DNA of 6,004 nt, taken from NCBI GenBank assembly GCA_040388605.1, contig JAZKBN010000004.1, positions 1 to 6,004 on the forward strand, read 5' to 3'. How positions within the stretch are numbered: position 1 is the stretch's first letter; the number at the start of each line of letters is the position of its first letter. Positions 1-6,004 of the stretch are shown piece after piece. The notes below the pieces were generated by a model. The model saw only the letters and a list, made by a program, of their open reading frames with translations, made no database searches and was not told the origin of the DNA. The DNA comes from JAZKBN01 sp040388605 (GTDB taxonomy: Bacteria; Bacteroidota; Bacteroidia; Cytophagales; Flexibacteraceae). The translations under genes were made by a program, and so were the position numbers.

Positions 1-410
1 TAGGCCCGGGCATTTCTGTTTAAGCTAAATCAGGCTGCTCACGCTTTAAGAACCAACAGGCTCAAAATATTTCCGAAAGTTCTGACTCATCAACAGATAC
101 TTTTAAGGCAAATATAACAACATATAAAACAATTAATCACCTGATTATCTATATATTACGGGCTAAATATACTTGTGCCTAAAATTCAGCTCTTCCGTTT
201 CGCCTTAAACTGCAATAACACCTTTAAGCCTGAATTTTTGGTTTACATCGTACTGCATGTTTTGCATCCCGTACTAAGTAAAAGTATTTAAATGAAATTC
301 CGGCAGCAACGAAAAGCAGTGTATGGCTTATCTGTTAAAGCCTGTGTTGCCAATTGTTTATCAGCCCTGCTTAAGCAGCATAATCTCGTTCATGCTGAAT
401 TATTGAGGTA
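1..410. other. AT-rich region without a recognisable gene
   Basis: No reading frame here has convincing protein character on either strand. What it does contain: an exact TAnnTTTG match on the minus strand at 109-116, near-matches on the plus strand at 168-175 (TATACTTG) and 233-240 (AATTTTTG), and a 39-codon plus-strand reading frame at 292-411 whose stop overlaps the ATG at 411. It most likely carries the promoter and leader of the channel gene, and possibly the upstream region of a leftward gene lying outside the window. No tRNA, riboswitch fold or long repeat was recognised by eye. Confidence 0.5.
109..116 (-). promoter_or_regulatory. possible leftward Bacteroidota -7 box
   Basis: Read on the minus strand this is TATATTTG, an exact match to the TAnnTTTG -7 element of Bacteroidota primary-sigma promoters. 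No good -33 TTG element was seen at the expected distance. It would drive transcription leftward out of the window; a minus-strand ATG at 13-11 stays open to the window edge. The region is AT-rich, so a chance match is quite possible. Confidence 0.2.
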
Positions 411-448
411 ATGAGCCAATCCTCAAAAGGAATTTTTATATATTTCAT

Positions 449-456
449 CACATTTG
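449..456 (+). promoter_or_regulatory. possible -7 box close to the channel gene start
   Basis: CACATTTG differs from TAnnTTTG at one base, and has the same CAnnTTTG form as the candidate box before the SUI1-like gene. It lies 26 bases before the ATG at 483, so if real it gives a leader of about 20 bases and rules out the upstream ATG at 411. No clear -33 element is visible. Confidence 0.22.
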
Positions 457-472
457 CAAAAAGCAATACCCT

Positions 473-477
473 GAGGG
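473..477 (+). promoter_or_regulatory. Shine-Dalgarno-like GAGGG favouring the start at 483
   Basis: GAGGG ends five bases before the ATG at 483, a normal spacing. The alternative ATG at 411 also has a GAGG (405-408), but only two bases away, which is too close. Shine-Dalgarno sequences are weak predictors in Bacteroidota, so this is supporting evidence only; the signal peptide that begins at 483 is the stronger argument. Confidence 0.3.
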
Positions 478-482
478 CATTC

Positions 483-2279
483 ATGATAAGGTTAAGGCAT
501 AGCTTAATATCGGTTTTATTTGCGCTGACTTTAAGCTGTTCATGCATGGTTGTTCGCGCGCAAACTAATTCGGGCCGAATCAGAATTGACAATGCCTTAA
601 ATCGGGCATCAGCCGGAAAAACTGTTACTAAATTTGAAAACTTCATTGTTTTCGACAGCATTAACCATACTGCTGAAGATGGATACTTCCTTGAGAAATC
701 TAAGGCAGATTTTGTGGCAGACAGCAATATAAACAGCAGCTTAGAGTTCATAAACACAACTTTCGAAGAAACCGGCCTTATCAGGAATCTTGTTTTTAAA
801 AAGCATGTCTGGTTCCGCCGCTGCCTGATACCAAAGGGGTTCAGGTTTAAGAACTGTAAATTCTTAGACGGCTTAACCATAGAGAATTCTCATATTGGCC
901 ACCTGAATTTTGATGATTGCCTTTTTATGCGAGATTCCGGCACCAACCAAGGTTGGAGCTTTGGCTTCGAAGGCAGTGATGAATATTTTGGTTATACTGA
1001 ATTCGGTTACGACAGCCTGAATGCAAACCGGCATTTCAGTAACTGCACTTTTGCCGATGCCTGCCTGATTCGCGGAACAGGTGCGCACGAAGGTCAAAAA
1101 TCTATGAGCTTCCAAAGCTGCAAATTCACATCTGCTGCCATTCGCCCGAAAATTGAAAGCATGAATTTAAGCGATGCTTTTATTTCAGAATGCATTTTTA
1201 CAAATGGGCTGCTGATTAACAGCCTTAATGTTTCAGGTGAATTCAGCATAAGCCAAAGCAGCTTTATGAAGAGCCTGTATATAACCGGCGCCAGGATCAG
1301 GGGAAGCCTGCTGCTGGGTTACAAAAGCAGCTTCAAAGAATACATACAGGTTTTCGGGCTTCGATACGATGAAAAAGTATCTTCTGTTGATTACGACAGC
1401 ATCAGGCACAAGCTCACAAGTGTAATTACTGCCGGCAAACCCTATATGCCAAATACAGATTCGGCACTGGCCAACACCTTGTATTACAAGGAGCTCATCA
1501 CAACGCTCTATAACCTGCACAGCCTGTACAAATCGCACGGCGATATAGAATCGGCCAATAATGTGTATATTGATATACGCGATTACGAAACCAATATGCT
1601 GGAGTATAAATATCACCTGGCCCCCTCGCTTGATACTTATTTCGACTGGAAGATGAATACCTTCCTGCGCACTTTCTGCCTGTATGGCACCAAGCCGGTG
1701 CTCAGCCTGAAGTATGCCTTTTATACCATGCTTTTGTTCGCGCTGCTGTATTTTATTTTTCCCTCTGAACCTGATAACCTGAGTTCTAAACGCATGGTGC
1801 CCGCCTTTGAAAAGCTGCTGCACAAAGCCGGCGTTTTAGAAACCGGGCAACCTGCCACTGCATTGGTTTCAGATGAAGCAGCCCGGTTAAAGACCTTATT
1901 GGAAATTAGCGCGGCAAACAAAAAGGTATTGCCTGCACCGCTGTACCATACAGGGCGTTTGCTCCTGAACTTCTCTTACCGGTATTTCAGCTTTATCAGC
2001 AGGGTAAAGCTTCCGAGCCCAAATACCGATGCCGGCCAAATTTTCGGCCGTAAATGGACAGCCTATGCTTTTACATATATTATCCTGTTCTTAATCAGCG
2101 GCATATTTATGCGCCTGCTCAATGCAACTGCCCTGAGCCTGAATGCTTTTGTAACCTTAGGCTACGGCGAAATGCAGGCCCGCGGCATTGCCCGCTACCT
2201 GGTGGTGCTGGAGGGTGCAATAGGTTGGTTTTTACTGGGTATTTTCTCTGTAAGCTTAATAAGCCAGATTTTGGGCTGA
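483..2279 (+). CDS. potassium-channel-type membrane protein with exported pentapeptide-like domain
   Basis: The 598-residue product should be an inner-membrane ion channel. Seen: residues 1-26 form a signal peptide (basic start, hydrophobic core, V-R-A before Q27). About 90-290 is a degenerate pentapeptide-like beta-helix with repeated units such as FKNCKF, FDDCLF, FSNCTF, FQSCKF and ISECIF. About 330-405 is a helical linker (LYKSHGDIESANNVY), then LYGTKP and a membrane span at 406-426. A basic loop of about 100 residues follows, then a span at 527-545, the filter TLGYGE at 558-563 and a last span at about 571-597. Known: TxGYG filters mark K+ channels, and pentapeptide domains with a YGxxP linker occur in bacterial channel-like proteins. 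No cytoplasmic RCK domain is present. Inferred: the beta-helix is periplasmic and may sense or gate. An ATG at 411 would add 24 residues before the signal peptide and is less likely. The DUF3667-like gene starts 11 bases downstream. Confidence 0.8.
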   Translation: MIRLRHSLISVLFALTLSCSCMVVRAQTNSGRIRIDNALNRASAGKTVTKFENFIVFDSINHTAEDGYFLEKSKADFVADSNINSSLEFINTTFEETGLIRNLVFKKHVWFRRCLIPKGFRFKNCKFLDGLTIENSHIGHLNFDDCLFMRDSGTNQGWSFGFEGSDEYFGYTEFGYDSLNANRHFSNCTFADACLIRGTGAHEGQKSMSFQSCKFTSAAIRPKIESMNLSDAFISECIFTNGLLINSLNVSGEFSISQSSFMKSLYITGARIRGSLLLGYKSSFKEYIQVFGLRYDEKVSSVDYDSIRHKLTSVITAGKPYMPNTDSALANTLYYKELITTLYNLHSLYKSHGDIESANNVYIDIRDYETNMLEYKYHLAPSLDTYFDWKMNTFLRTFCLYGTKPVLSLKYAFYTMLLFALLYFIFPSEPDNLSSKRMVPAFEKLLHKAGVLETGQPATALVSDEAARLKTLLEISAANKKVLPAPLYHTGRLLLNFSYRYFSFISRVKLPSPNTDAGQIFGRKWTAYAFTYIILFLISGIFMRLLNATALSLNAFVTLGYGEMQARGIARYLVVLEGAIGWFLLGIFSVSLISQILG

Positions 2280-2290
2280 GGCAACTCACA

Positions 2291-3130
2291 ATGGCAGATA
2301 ACGAACTGATTACATCTTTAATAGAAAGCAAGGGGCATCAAAATCTCCCCGCCTGCGAGGTATGCCAAACACCCAGTTTGGAAACTTACAATCATTGCCC
2401 CGGCTGCGGTCATGATTTTAAGCCCGCCCGCATTACCGAAAAACGCCTTATCAACCAGGCCTCGGATGCTTTTGATATGGATTATGGCATACTGTTTACC
2501 ATACGTTCGCTTACCCTGAGTCCGGGTGATACCATCAGGCAATATCTTTCAGGCGAGAGGAAGAAAATTACCAATCCGTTCCGGTATTACCTCATTGTTT
2601 TCGCCTTCCAAAGCCTGCTTATCCAAATCAGCGGGGCTGAGTATAATGCCCCGGACATACCCGAAAAGTTCATTGGCCGCATAGACTATTTTTACAGCGC
2701 TGTACGCCACCTTATTGCCTTCAGCCAGCACTATCCCACGCTTATTCTGGTGCCTTATCTGCTCCTTTCGGCACACTTCCTGAAAGTGTTTGCCGGGCAC
2801 CATAATTACAATATTGCCGAGGCTTTCATATTCAATATATTCACCCTTGCCCATGCCGGCCTGCTGTATTCATTAATTGAAATTATACCTGATATATTGA
2901 GAGCCATACCGGGTATTTCAGAATATATACCCGCCTACGCAGACTTCTTCCTTGTTGTTTTCCCGATAACCTATTTGGTTTACGGGGCTTGGGCCTTCAC
3001 ATCTTTCTACAGGGAATATGAGCTTTTTGCCGTTGTTTCCTTTGCCTTCGTGCTTTTAAGCGCCTTCGCGGTTTATTATTTGGTATTGCTGCTCTTAGTG
3101 GCTGCGGGTTCTGTTTTTGTAAGCTGGTAA
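2291..3130 (+). CDS. DUF3667-like zinc-ribbon multi-pass membrane protein
   Basis: The product has 279 residues and unknown biochemical function. Seen: an N-terminal zinc ribbon with C22-x2-C25 and C36-x2-C39 (CPGCG), then a conserved amphipathic stretch at 64-100 with the family pattern T-x-x-x-L-x-x-PG-x-x-x-R-x-YL-x-G-x-R-K and a following N-P, then about five hydrophobic spans near 98-116, 148-166, 178-198, 216-234 and 246-272. This order matches the DUF3667 family, common in Bacteroidota. The start at 2291 puts the zinc ribbon near the N-terminus, as usual, and follows a GAGG nine bases upstream. The frame is open further upstream to an ATG at 2054, but that part overlaps the channel gene and is a shadow. 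Only 11 bases separate it from the channel gene, so the two are probably cotranscribed; a role alongside the channel is inference from position only. Confidence 0.75.
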   Translation: MADNELITSLIESKGHQNLPACEVCQTPSLETYNHCPGCGHDFKPARITEKRLINQASDAFDMDYGILFTIRSLTLSPGDTIRQYLSGERKKITNPFRYYLIVFAFQSLLIQISGAEYNAPDIPEKFIGRIDYFYSAVRHLIAFSQHYPTLILVPYLLLSAHFLKVFAGHHNYNIAEAFIFNIFTLAHAGLLYSLIEIIPDILRAIPGISEYIPAYADFFLVVFPITYLVYGAWAFTSFYREYELFAVVSFAFVLLSAFAVYYLVLLLLVAAGSVFVSW

Positions 3131-3166
3131 TGCCCTGCCTTGAAAACAACTGTTTTAAACCCCTGC

Positions 3167-3778
3167 TCAGTTAAAAAGCCTGTTACGCTTAATGGCTTCT
3201 CCTCGTCGGCGTTGCAGGGCGTGCCTGATACCGGGTATATCTGATTCCTGTTCCCGCAAAAGGCCGGTAATAACCATGCGTTCAAGCTGAGATATTATAC
3301 CAAGACTTAGTGCTGCAATCAACAGCCAAACAGGACCACCAAAAAGCAGCATGGCCCCGAAAGCCGCAAGCAAAGCCAGCCCGAAACTTTTGGCAATAAG
3401 GCTGTGTATGCTGCTTTCACGTCCGAATCGGTAAAAATGGAAAAGTTCGGTGCTTACCTCCATTACAAGGAAGGCAATAACAAGGTACCGTATCTGAATA
3501 AAAGCTTCAGGGAACCGGTTGAAGAGCGCAAAGCCGGCACAGAGCCAAAAGAAATTATCGGCCCAACAGTCGGCGCGGCGCAGGAGCTCGGTGGCGGTGC
3601 CGAAACGGCGGGCAAGAATACCGTCGAAAATATCGGTAAGCAGGGCAAGGCAAACAATTGAGGCAAGCAGGCTATTGGGCACACTTTCAGCCGCCGACAT
3701 AAAGATTATGACAGGCCCGAGCAATACGCGCAGCCAAAGCAGGCTCCAGGGGAAGAATTTATAAAAATGAGCTTTCAT
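3167..3778 (-). CDS. CDP-alcohol phosphatidyltransferase family protein
   Basis: This 203-residue integral membrane enzyme should transfer a phosphatidyl (or related phospho-) group from a CDP-linked donor to an alcohol, in the inner membrane. Seen: the family motif D49-x2-D52-G53-x2-A56-R57 followed by D70-x3-D74, whose aspartates bind the divalent metals and the CDP group. About six hydrophobic spans cover most of the chain, and the C-terminal tail is basic (IPGIRHALQRRR). The motif normally has a glycine four residues before the third aspartate; here it is leucine (L66). The acceptor alcohol cannot be told from sequence, so no pgsA or pssA symbol is given. The gene converges on the DUF3667-like gene with a 36-base gap and diverges from the SUI1-like gene, so it appears to be transcribed alone. 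Confidence 0.85.
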   Translation of the reverse strand: MKAHFYKFFPWSLLWLRVLLGPVIIFMSAAESVPNSLLASIVCLALLTDIFDGILARRFGTATELLRRADCWADNFFWLCAGFALFNRFPEAFIQIRYLVIAFLVMEVSTELFHFYRFGRESSIHSLIAKSFGLALLAAFGAMLLFGGPVWLLIAALSLGIISQLERMVITGLLREQESDIPGIRHALQRRRGEAIKRNRLFN

Positions 3779-3808
3779 GCCGGAAAATTAAAGCAATTTT
3801 TCAAAGGC

Positions 3809-3820
3809 TTATAATTATAA
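3809..3820. repeat. 12-base perfect palindrome between divergent genes
   Basis: TTATAATTATAA is its own reverse complement. It lies about midway between the phosphatidyltransferase start (3778) and the SUI1-like start (3863), in the position of a shared promoter or operator. Because it is pure A/T in AT-rich spacer, it may also be chance; no second copy was noticed in the window. Confidence 0.3.
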
Positions 3821-3828
3821 AAATCAGC

Positions 3829-3836
3829 CACCTTTG
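3829..3836 (+). promoter_or_regulatory. probable -7 box of the SUI1-like gene
   Basis: CACCTTTG matches TAnnTTTG except for the first base. It sits 26 bases before the ATG at 3863, giving an expected leader of about 20 bases. It overlaps the GTG at 3836, which argues against that longer start. No clear -33 TTG element was found. Confidence 0.4.
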
Positions 3837-3862
3837 TGATAAAATCTAAACGCATTCAGAGC

Positions 3863-4192
3863 ATGGCCGCACCTAAAAACCGCACCGGCGTTGTTTACAG
3901 CACCAATCCTGATTTTACCTACCAGGATAACACACCCGAAGAAACCGAAACCCTGCCCCCCGCCAAACAAAAGCTGCGCGTGCTTATAGATAAAAAGCAG
4001 CGTGCCGGCAAGGTGGTAACCGTGGTAACCGGCTTCACCGGCAAAACCGCCGATTTAGAGGCATTAGGCAAATTACTGAAAACCAAATGCGGCACCGGCG
4101 GCAGTGTAAAAGACGGTGAGATTTTAATTCAGGGCGAGATTTTAGAAAAAGTGAAACAGGCGCTTGCCCAACTGGGTTATACTGTGAAGTAA
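3863..4192 (+). CDS. SUI1/YciH family translation initiation factor-like protein
   Basis: The 109-residue protein is a bacterial homologue of eukaryotic eIF1 (SUI1 fold), expected to act in the cytoplasm at the small ribosomal subunit, affecting initiation fidelity; the role of the bacterial form (YciH) is less settled. Seen: an N-terminal KNRTGVVYSTNPDF segment typical of Bacteroidota members, a linker with LPP at 31-33, basic strand and helix residues around 44-73, and the family signature CGTGGSVKDGEI at 76-87 followed by IQG. The length is normal. The start at 3863 is chosen because homologues begin just before the KNR segment; an in-frame GTG at 3836 would add nine residues and overlaps the probable promoter. 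No Shine-Dalgarno sequence is visible. It appears monocistronic, followed by a large inverted repeat. Confidence 0.88.
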   Translation: MAAPKNRTGVVYSTNPDFTYQDNTPEETETLPPAKQKLRVLIDKKQRAGKVVTVVTGFTGKTADLEALGKLLKTKCGTGGSVKDGEILIQGEILEKVKQALAQLGYTVK

Positions 4193-4235
4193 GCATAAGT
4201 ATGGGCCCAGCTAAGCCGGGCCAAATATTATGCTT
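4191..4235 (+). repeat. imperfect inverted repeat, candidate terminator or regulatory hairpin
   Basis: The outer arms AAGCATAA (4191-4198) and TTATGCTT (4228-4235) pair perfectly over eight bases. The inner part continues as TAT/ATA, then a GC-rich stem of GGGCCC (4203-4208) against GGGCC (4218-4222) and GC (4210-4211) against GC (4215-4216), closing on a TAA loop, with small bulges. It begins in the SUI1-like stop codon (4190-4192) and ends on the first base of the next -7 box. It could terminate the upstream gene, but no uninterrupted T-run follows, only TTAAATTT. Confidence 0.45.
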
Positions 4236-4242
4236 AAATTTG
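4235..4242 (+). promoter_or_regulatory. -7 box of the M16 peptidase gene
   Basis: TAAATTTG is an exact match to the Bacteroidota TAnnTTTG element, followed by GC as is frequent. It lies 17 bases before the ATG at 4260, so the leader would be only about 10-12 bases long. No -33 TTG is evident at 19-21 bases upstream, where the inverted repeat lies instead. Confidence 0.5.
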
Positions 4243-4259
4243 CATCCTGTTTCCACTGA

Positions 4260-5516
4260 ATGAAAGATTACGAAGTACACACTTTTCCTAACGGCCTGCG
4301 CCTTGTGCATAAGCAGGTTACCAATACAAAAATTGCCCACTGCGGCTTTGTCCTCGATATTGGCAGCCGCGATGAGCTGGACCACCAACAGGGAATTGCC
4401 CATTTTTGGGAGCACATGGCCTTTAAAGGCACTACCAAACGCCGCGGGTTCCATATCTGCAACCGGCTTGAGGCAGTCGGCGGCGAACTGAATGCCTATA
4501 CCACCAAGGAGAAAATCTGCTTTTACGCCTCGGTATTGGAGAGCCACCACGAAAAAGCGGTAGAGCTGCTGTGTGATATTACCTTCGACAGCATTTTCCC
4601 GGAAAAGGAAATAGATAAGGAGCGTTCGGTCATACTCGAAGAAATGAGCATGTACCTTGATACCCCTGACGATGCCATTGCCGATGAGTTCGATACCGTG
4701 GTTTTCGGCAAGCACCCATTGGGTAACAATATATTAGGCACCAACGAAAGCGTTCGGCGCTTCACCCGCCCTGATTTCCGCACTTTTATTGCCGAGAACC
4801 TGAATACTGAGCGTATGGTTTTTGCATCGGTAGGTAACTTTACCCTGCAAACTGCCGTTAAGCGCCTCGAAAAACACATTGGCGATGTTCCGGCCATGGC
4901 CGCAGGCAAGCCCCGACAAATTTTTACGGGCTATACCCCCATGAGCGCCGAGGCCACCCGCCCTGTAACGCAGGCACATTCTATTATGGGCAGCCTTGCT
5001 TACCCCATTAACGACGAGCGTCGCCTGCCCCTGTTCCTGATGGTTAACCTGCTCGGCGGATCGGCCATGAACAGCCGCTTAAACCTGAGCCTGCGCGAAA
5101 AGCACGGCCTTGTTTACAGCATCGAAGCAGGCTACCAGCCTTATGTGGATACCGGTTTGTTCAGCATCTATTTCGCTACCGAGGCTTCGCAATACAAAAA
5201 GGCAATAAGCCTGGTGCACAAGGAACTGAAGAAGCTTAGAGAGCAGAAATTGGGCACATCGCAATTGCACACAGCCAAACAGCAGATGATGGGGCAACTG
5301 GCTATGTCGGAAGAAAGCAATTTGAGCCTGATGCTCATGCTGGGCAAAAGCCTGCTCGACAGCAATAAGATAGACAGCCTGAACCACATTTTCAGCCGGA
5401 TTGAAGGCACCACTGCCGAGCAATTGCAGGATATAGCCGTTGAAGTTTTCAACCCCGATATGTTCAGCAGCCTGACTTACCAGCCTGAAGGCGAAGAAGA
5501 AGAGGCAGAGGCTTAA
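4260..5516 (+). CDS. M16 family zinc metallopeptidase
   Basis: This 418-residue protein belongs to the M16 (pitrilysin/mitochondrial processing peptidase-like) peptidases, which cleave peptides inside a clam-shell chamber. Seen: an N-terminal strand with PNGLRLVHK, then the inverted zinc motif H48-F-W-E51-H52 with E51 as catalytic base, and the third zinc ligand as E128 in VILEE, 76 residues after H52 as the family requires. The second domain (about 230-400) contains LREKHGLVYS (278-287) and a following DTG (297-299), the segment that in active members contributes the substrate-binding Arg/Tyr. The last residues are strongly acidic (EGEEEEAEA). It has one active-site half and one companion half, so it would act as a dimer. 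No signal peptide is seen, hence it is probably cytoplasmic. There is no Shine-Dalgarno sequence; an exact -7 box lies just upstream. The substrate is unknown. Confidence 0.92.
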   Translation: MKDYEVHTFPNGLRLVHKQVTNTKIAHCGFVLDIGSRDELDHQQGIAHFWEHMAFKGTTKRRGFHICNRLEAVGGELNAYTTKEKICFYASVLESHHEKAVELLCDITFDSIFPEKEIDKERSVILEEMSMYLDTPDDAIADEFDTVVFGKHPLGNNILGTNESVRRFTRPDFRTFIAENLNTERMVFASVGNFTLQTAVKRLEKHIGDVPAMAAGKPRQIFTGYTPMSAEATRPVTQAHSIMGSLAYPINDERRLPLFLMVNLLGGSAMNSRLNLSLREKHGLVYSIEAGYQPYVDTGLFSIYFATEASQYKKAISLVHKELKKLREQKLGTSQLHTAKQQMMGQLAMSEESNLSLMLMLGKSLLDSNKIDSLNHIFSRIEGTTAEQLQDIAVEVFNPDMFSSLTYQPEGEEEEAEA

Positions 5517-5554
5517 TCAAAACAATTTATTTCCGCGGCAAAAAGGGCGGCTTT

Positions 5555-5957
5555 ATGGAATCCCCAAGGCAAAAAAGAAGAAGGCTTTTCGGCAAACTAA
5601 AGCTGCCGATTTATTTAGAGGCCCTCAACAAACTACTTAACCGTCCCGTAATTGCCGATGATTTACTTTCGGTTGCAGAGAGCGATGCCTTTCTGCGCCT
5701 TTGCAACCACCCCTTAGAGCCCATTCAGCACAGAGTTCGAGTTTTATGATAAAGACCGGCTGCGGGCACTTTTACAGCTTCTTCAGCATCATAAGCCTAC
5801 CGGCTATAAACTCAGCACCCTGCATTCCGACGGATGCGGCCTGGCTCAACTTGATTCCATTACCGAAATAAACCCTGATTTTGGCTTCCACGATGAACCC
5901 GGGGGCGTTTTCAGCCTGGTTTCAAATGATTATCGGCAGCAAATAGTTTTGACATAA
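5555..5957 (+). pseudogene. unrecognised small gene interrupted by a +1 frameshift
   Basis: The first part, from ATG 5555, reads through a basic start (PRQKRRRLFGK) to LCNHPLEPIQH and then stops at 5747-5749. The protein-like sequence resumes one frame over, EFEFYDKDRLRALLQLLQ onward, and runs to a TAA at 5955-5957. The second frame is open only from 5718, so the shift lies between 5718 and 5747. Dropping one A near 5732 joins the two parts smoothly (IQH-EFEFYD) and gives a 133-residue protein. Codon and residue use in both halves resemble the neighbours. I do not recognise the family: it is mainly helical in the first half with a GGVFSLVSND segment near the end. It starts 38 bases after the peptidase stop with an AGGGCGG upstream, so cotranscription is likely. 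It may be a sequencing error, a recent mutation, or, less likely, programmed shifting. Confidence 0.6.
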
Positions 5958-6004
5958 TGGTCAAAAGTAGTTGGTAACAAGCCTAAAAACAGGGTATAAT
6001 CACT

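Noticed and set aside
513..556. Lipoprotein signal in the channel's N-terminus because of the cysteines in LSCSC.
   Set aside because: The residues before each cysteine do not fit the lipobox (no Leu at -3 with a small residue at -1 and -2), while V-R-A before Q fits ordinary signal peptidase I.
2054..2290. Upstream in-frame extension of the DUF3667-like gene (ATG at 2054).
   Set aside because: It overlaps the pore region of the channel gene in another frame, is Cys/Pro-rich without family resemblance, and the family normally begins shortly before the zinc ribbon, as with ATG 2291.
3143..3156. Small inverted repeat AAAACA-AC-TGTTTT between convergent genes, as a two-way terminator.
   Set aside because: The six-pair stem is almost all A/T and the two-base loop is too tight to fold well, so it is not supportable as a terminator.
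3404..3764. Two plus-strand open frames opposite the phosphatidyltransferase gene.
   Set aside because: They lie wholly antisense to a well-supported enzyme gene, have low-complexity composition and no recognisable motif.
4035..4979. Long minus-strand open frames opposite the SUI1-like and M16 genes.
   Set aside because: The plus-strand frames there carry full family motifs (CGTGG signature, HxxEH); the antisense frames show no domain and are explained by codon bias.
5533..5550. CCGC/GCGG hairpin between the peptidase and the following gene as a terminator.
   Set aside because: Only four base pairs with a ten-base loop and no T-run; the short gap and AGGGCGG look more like a ribosome-binding region.
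5971..6000. TTGGTA and TATAAT 18 bases apart, resembling an E. coli-type promoter at the right edge.
   Set aside because: Bacteroidota primary promoters use TAnnTTTG rather than this pattern, and no gene start is visible before the window ends; a chance match is likely.

Overview
The window looks like chromosomal DNA of a member of the Bacteroidota, probably a Sphingobacteriia- or Chitinophagia-like lineage. The reasons are: a YciH/SUI1-type factor with the N-terminus usual in that phylum; a DUF3667-type zinc-ribbon membrane protein, a family concentrated there; an exact TAnnTTTG -7 promoter box before the peptidase gene; and little or no Shine-Dalgarno sequence before several starts. No exact species can be named from the sequence alone.

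Layout. Positions 1-482 are AT-rich and hold no convincing gene, only possible promoter elements and a 39-codon small reading frame. Positions 483-2279 (+) encode a K+-channel-type membrane protein with an exported pentapeptide-like beta-helix domain. After 11 bases it is followed by 2291-3130 (+), a zinc-ribbon/multi-pass DUF3667-like protein, so the two probably form an operon. Convergent to them is 3167-3778 (-), a CDP-alcohol phosphatidyltransferase family enzyme. It shares a divergent intergenic region with 3863-4192 (+), a SUI1/YciH translation factor homologue. A 45-base imperfect inverted repeat lies between that gene and 4260-5516 (+), an M16 (pitrilysin/MPP-like) zinc peptidase with an intact HxxEH site. 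Downstream, 5555-5957 (+) is an unrecognised small gene interrupted by an apparent +1 frameshift. The last 47 bases hold no gene.

How the genes fit together. The SUI1-like factor, the phosphatidyltransferase and the M16 peptidase look like ordinary core genes sitting side by side with separate transcription, not a single pathway. The channel/DUF3667 pair is the most accessory-looking part. A plausible reading is an envelope-sensing or ion-handling pair, but no function can be proved from sequence. I see no mobile element, CRISPR array, tRNA or rRNA. The items most worth a second look are the channel's inferred topology, the frameshifted gene at the right end, and the inverted repeat that runs from a stop codon into a promoter.
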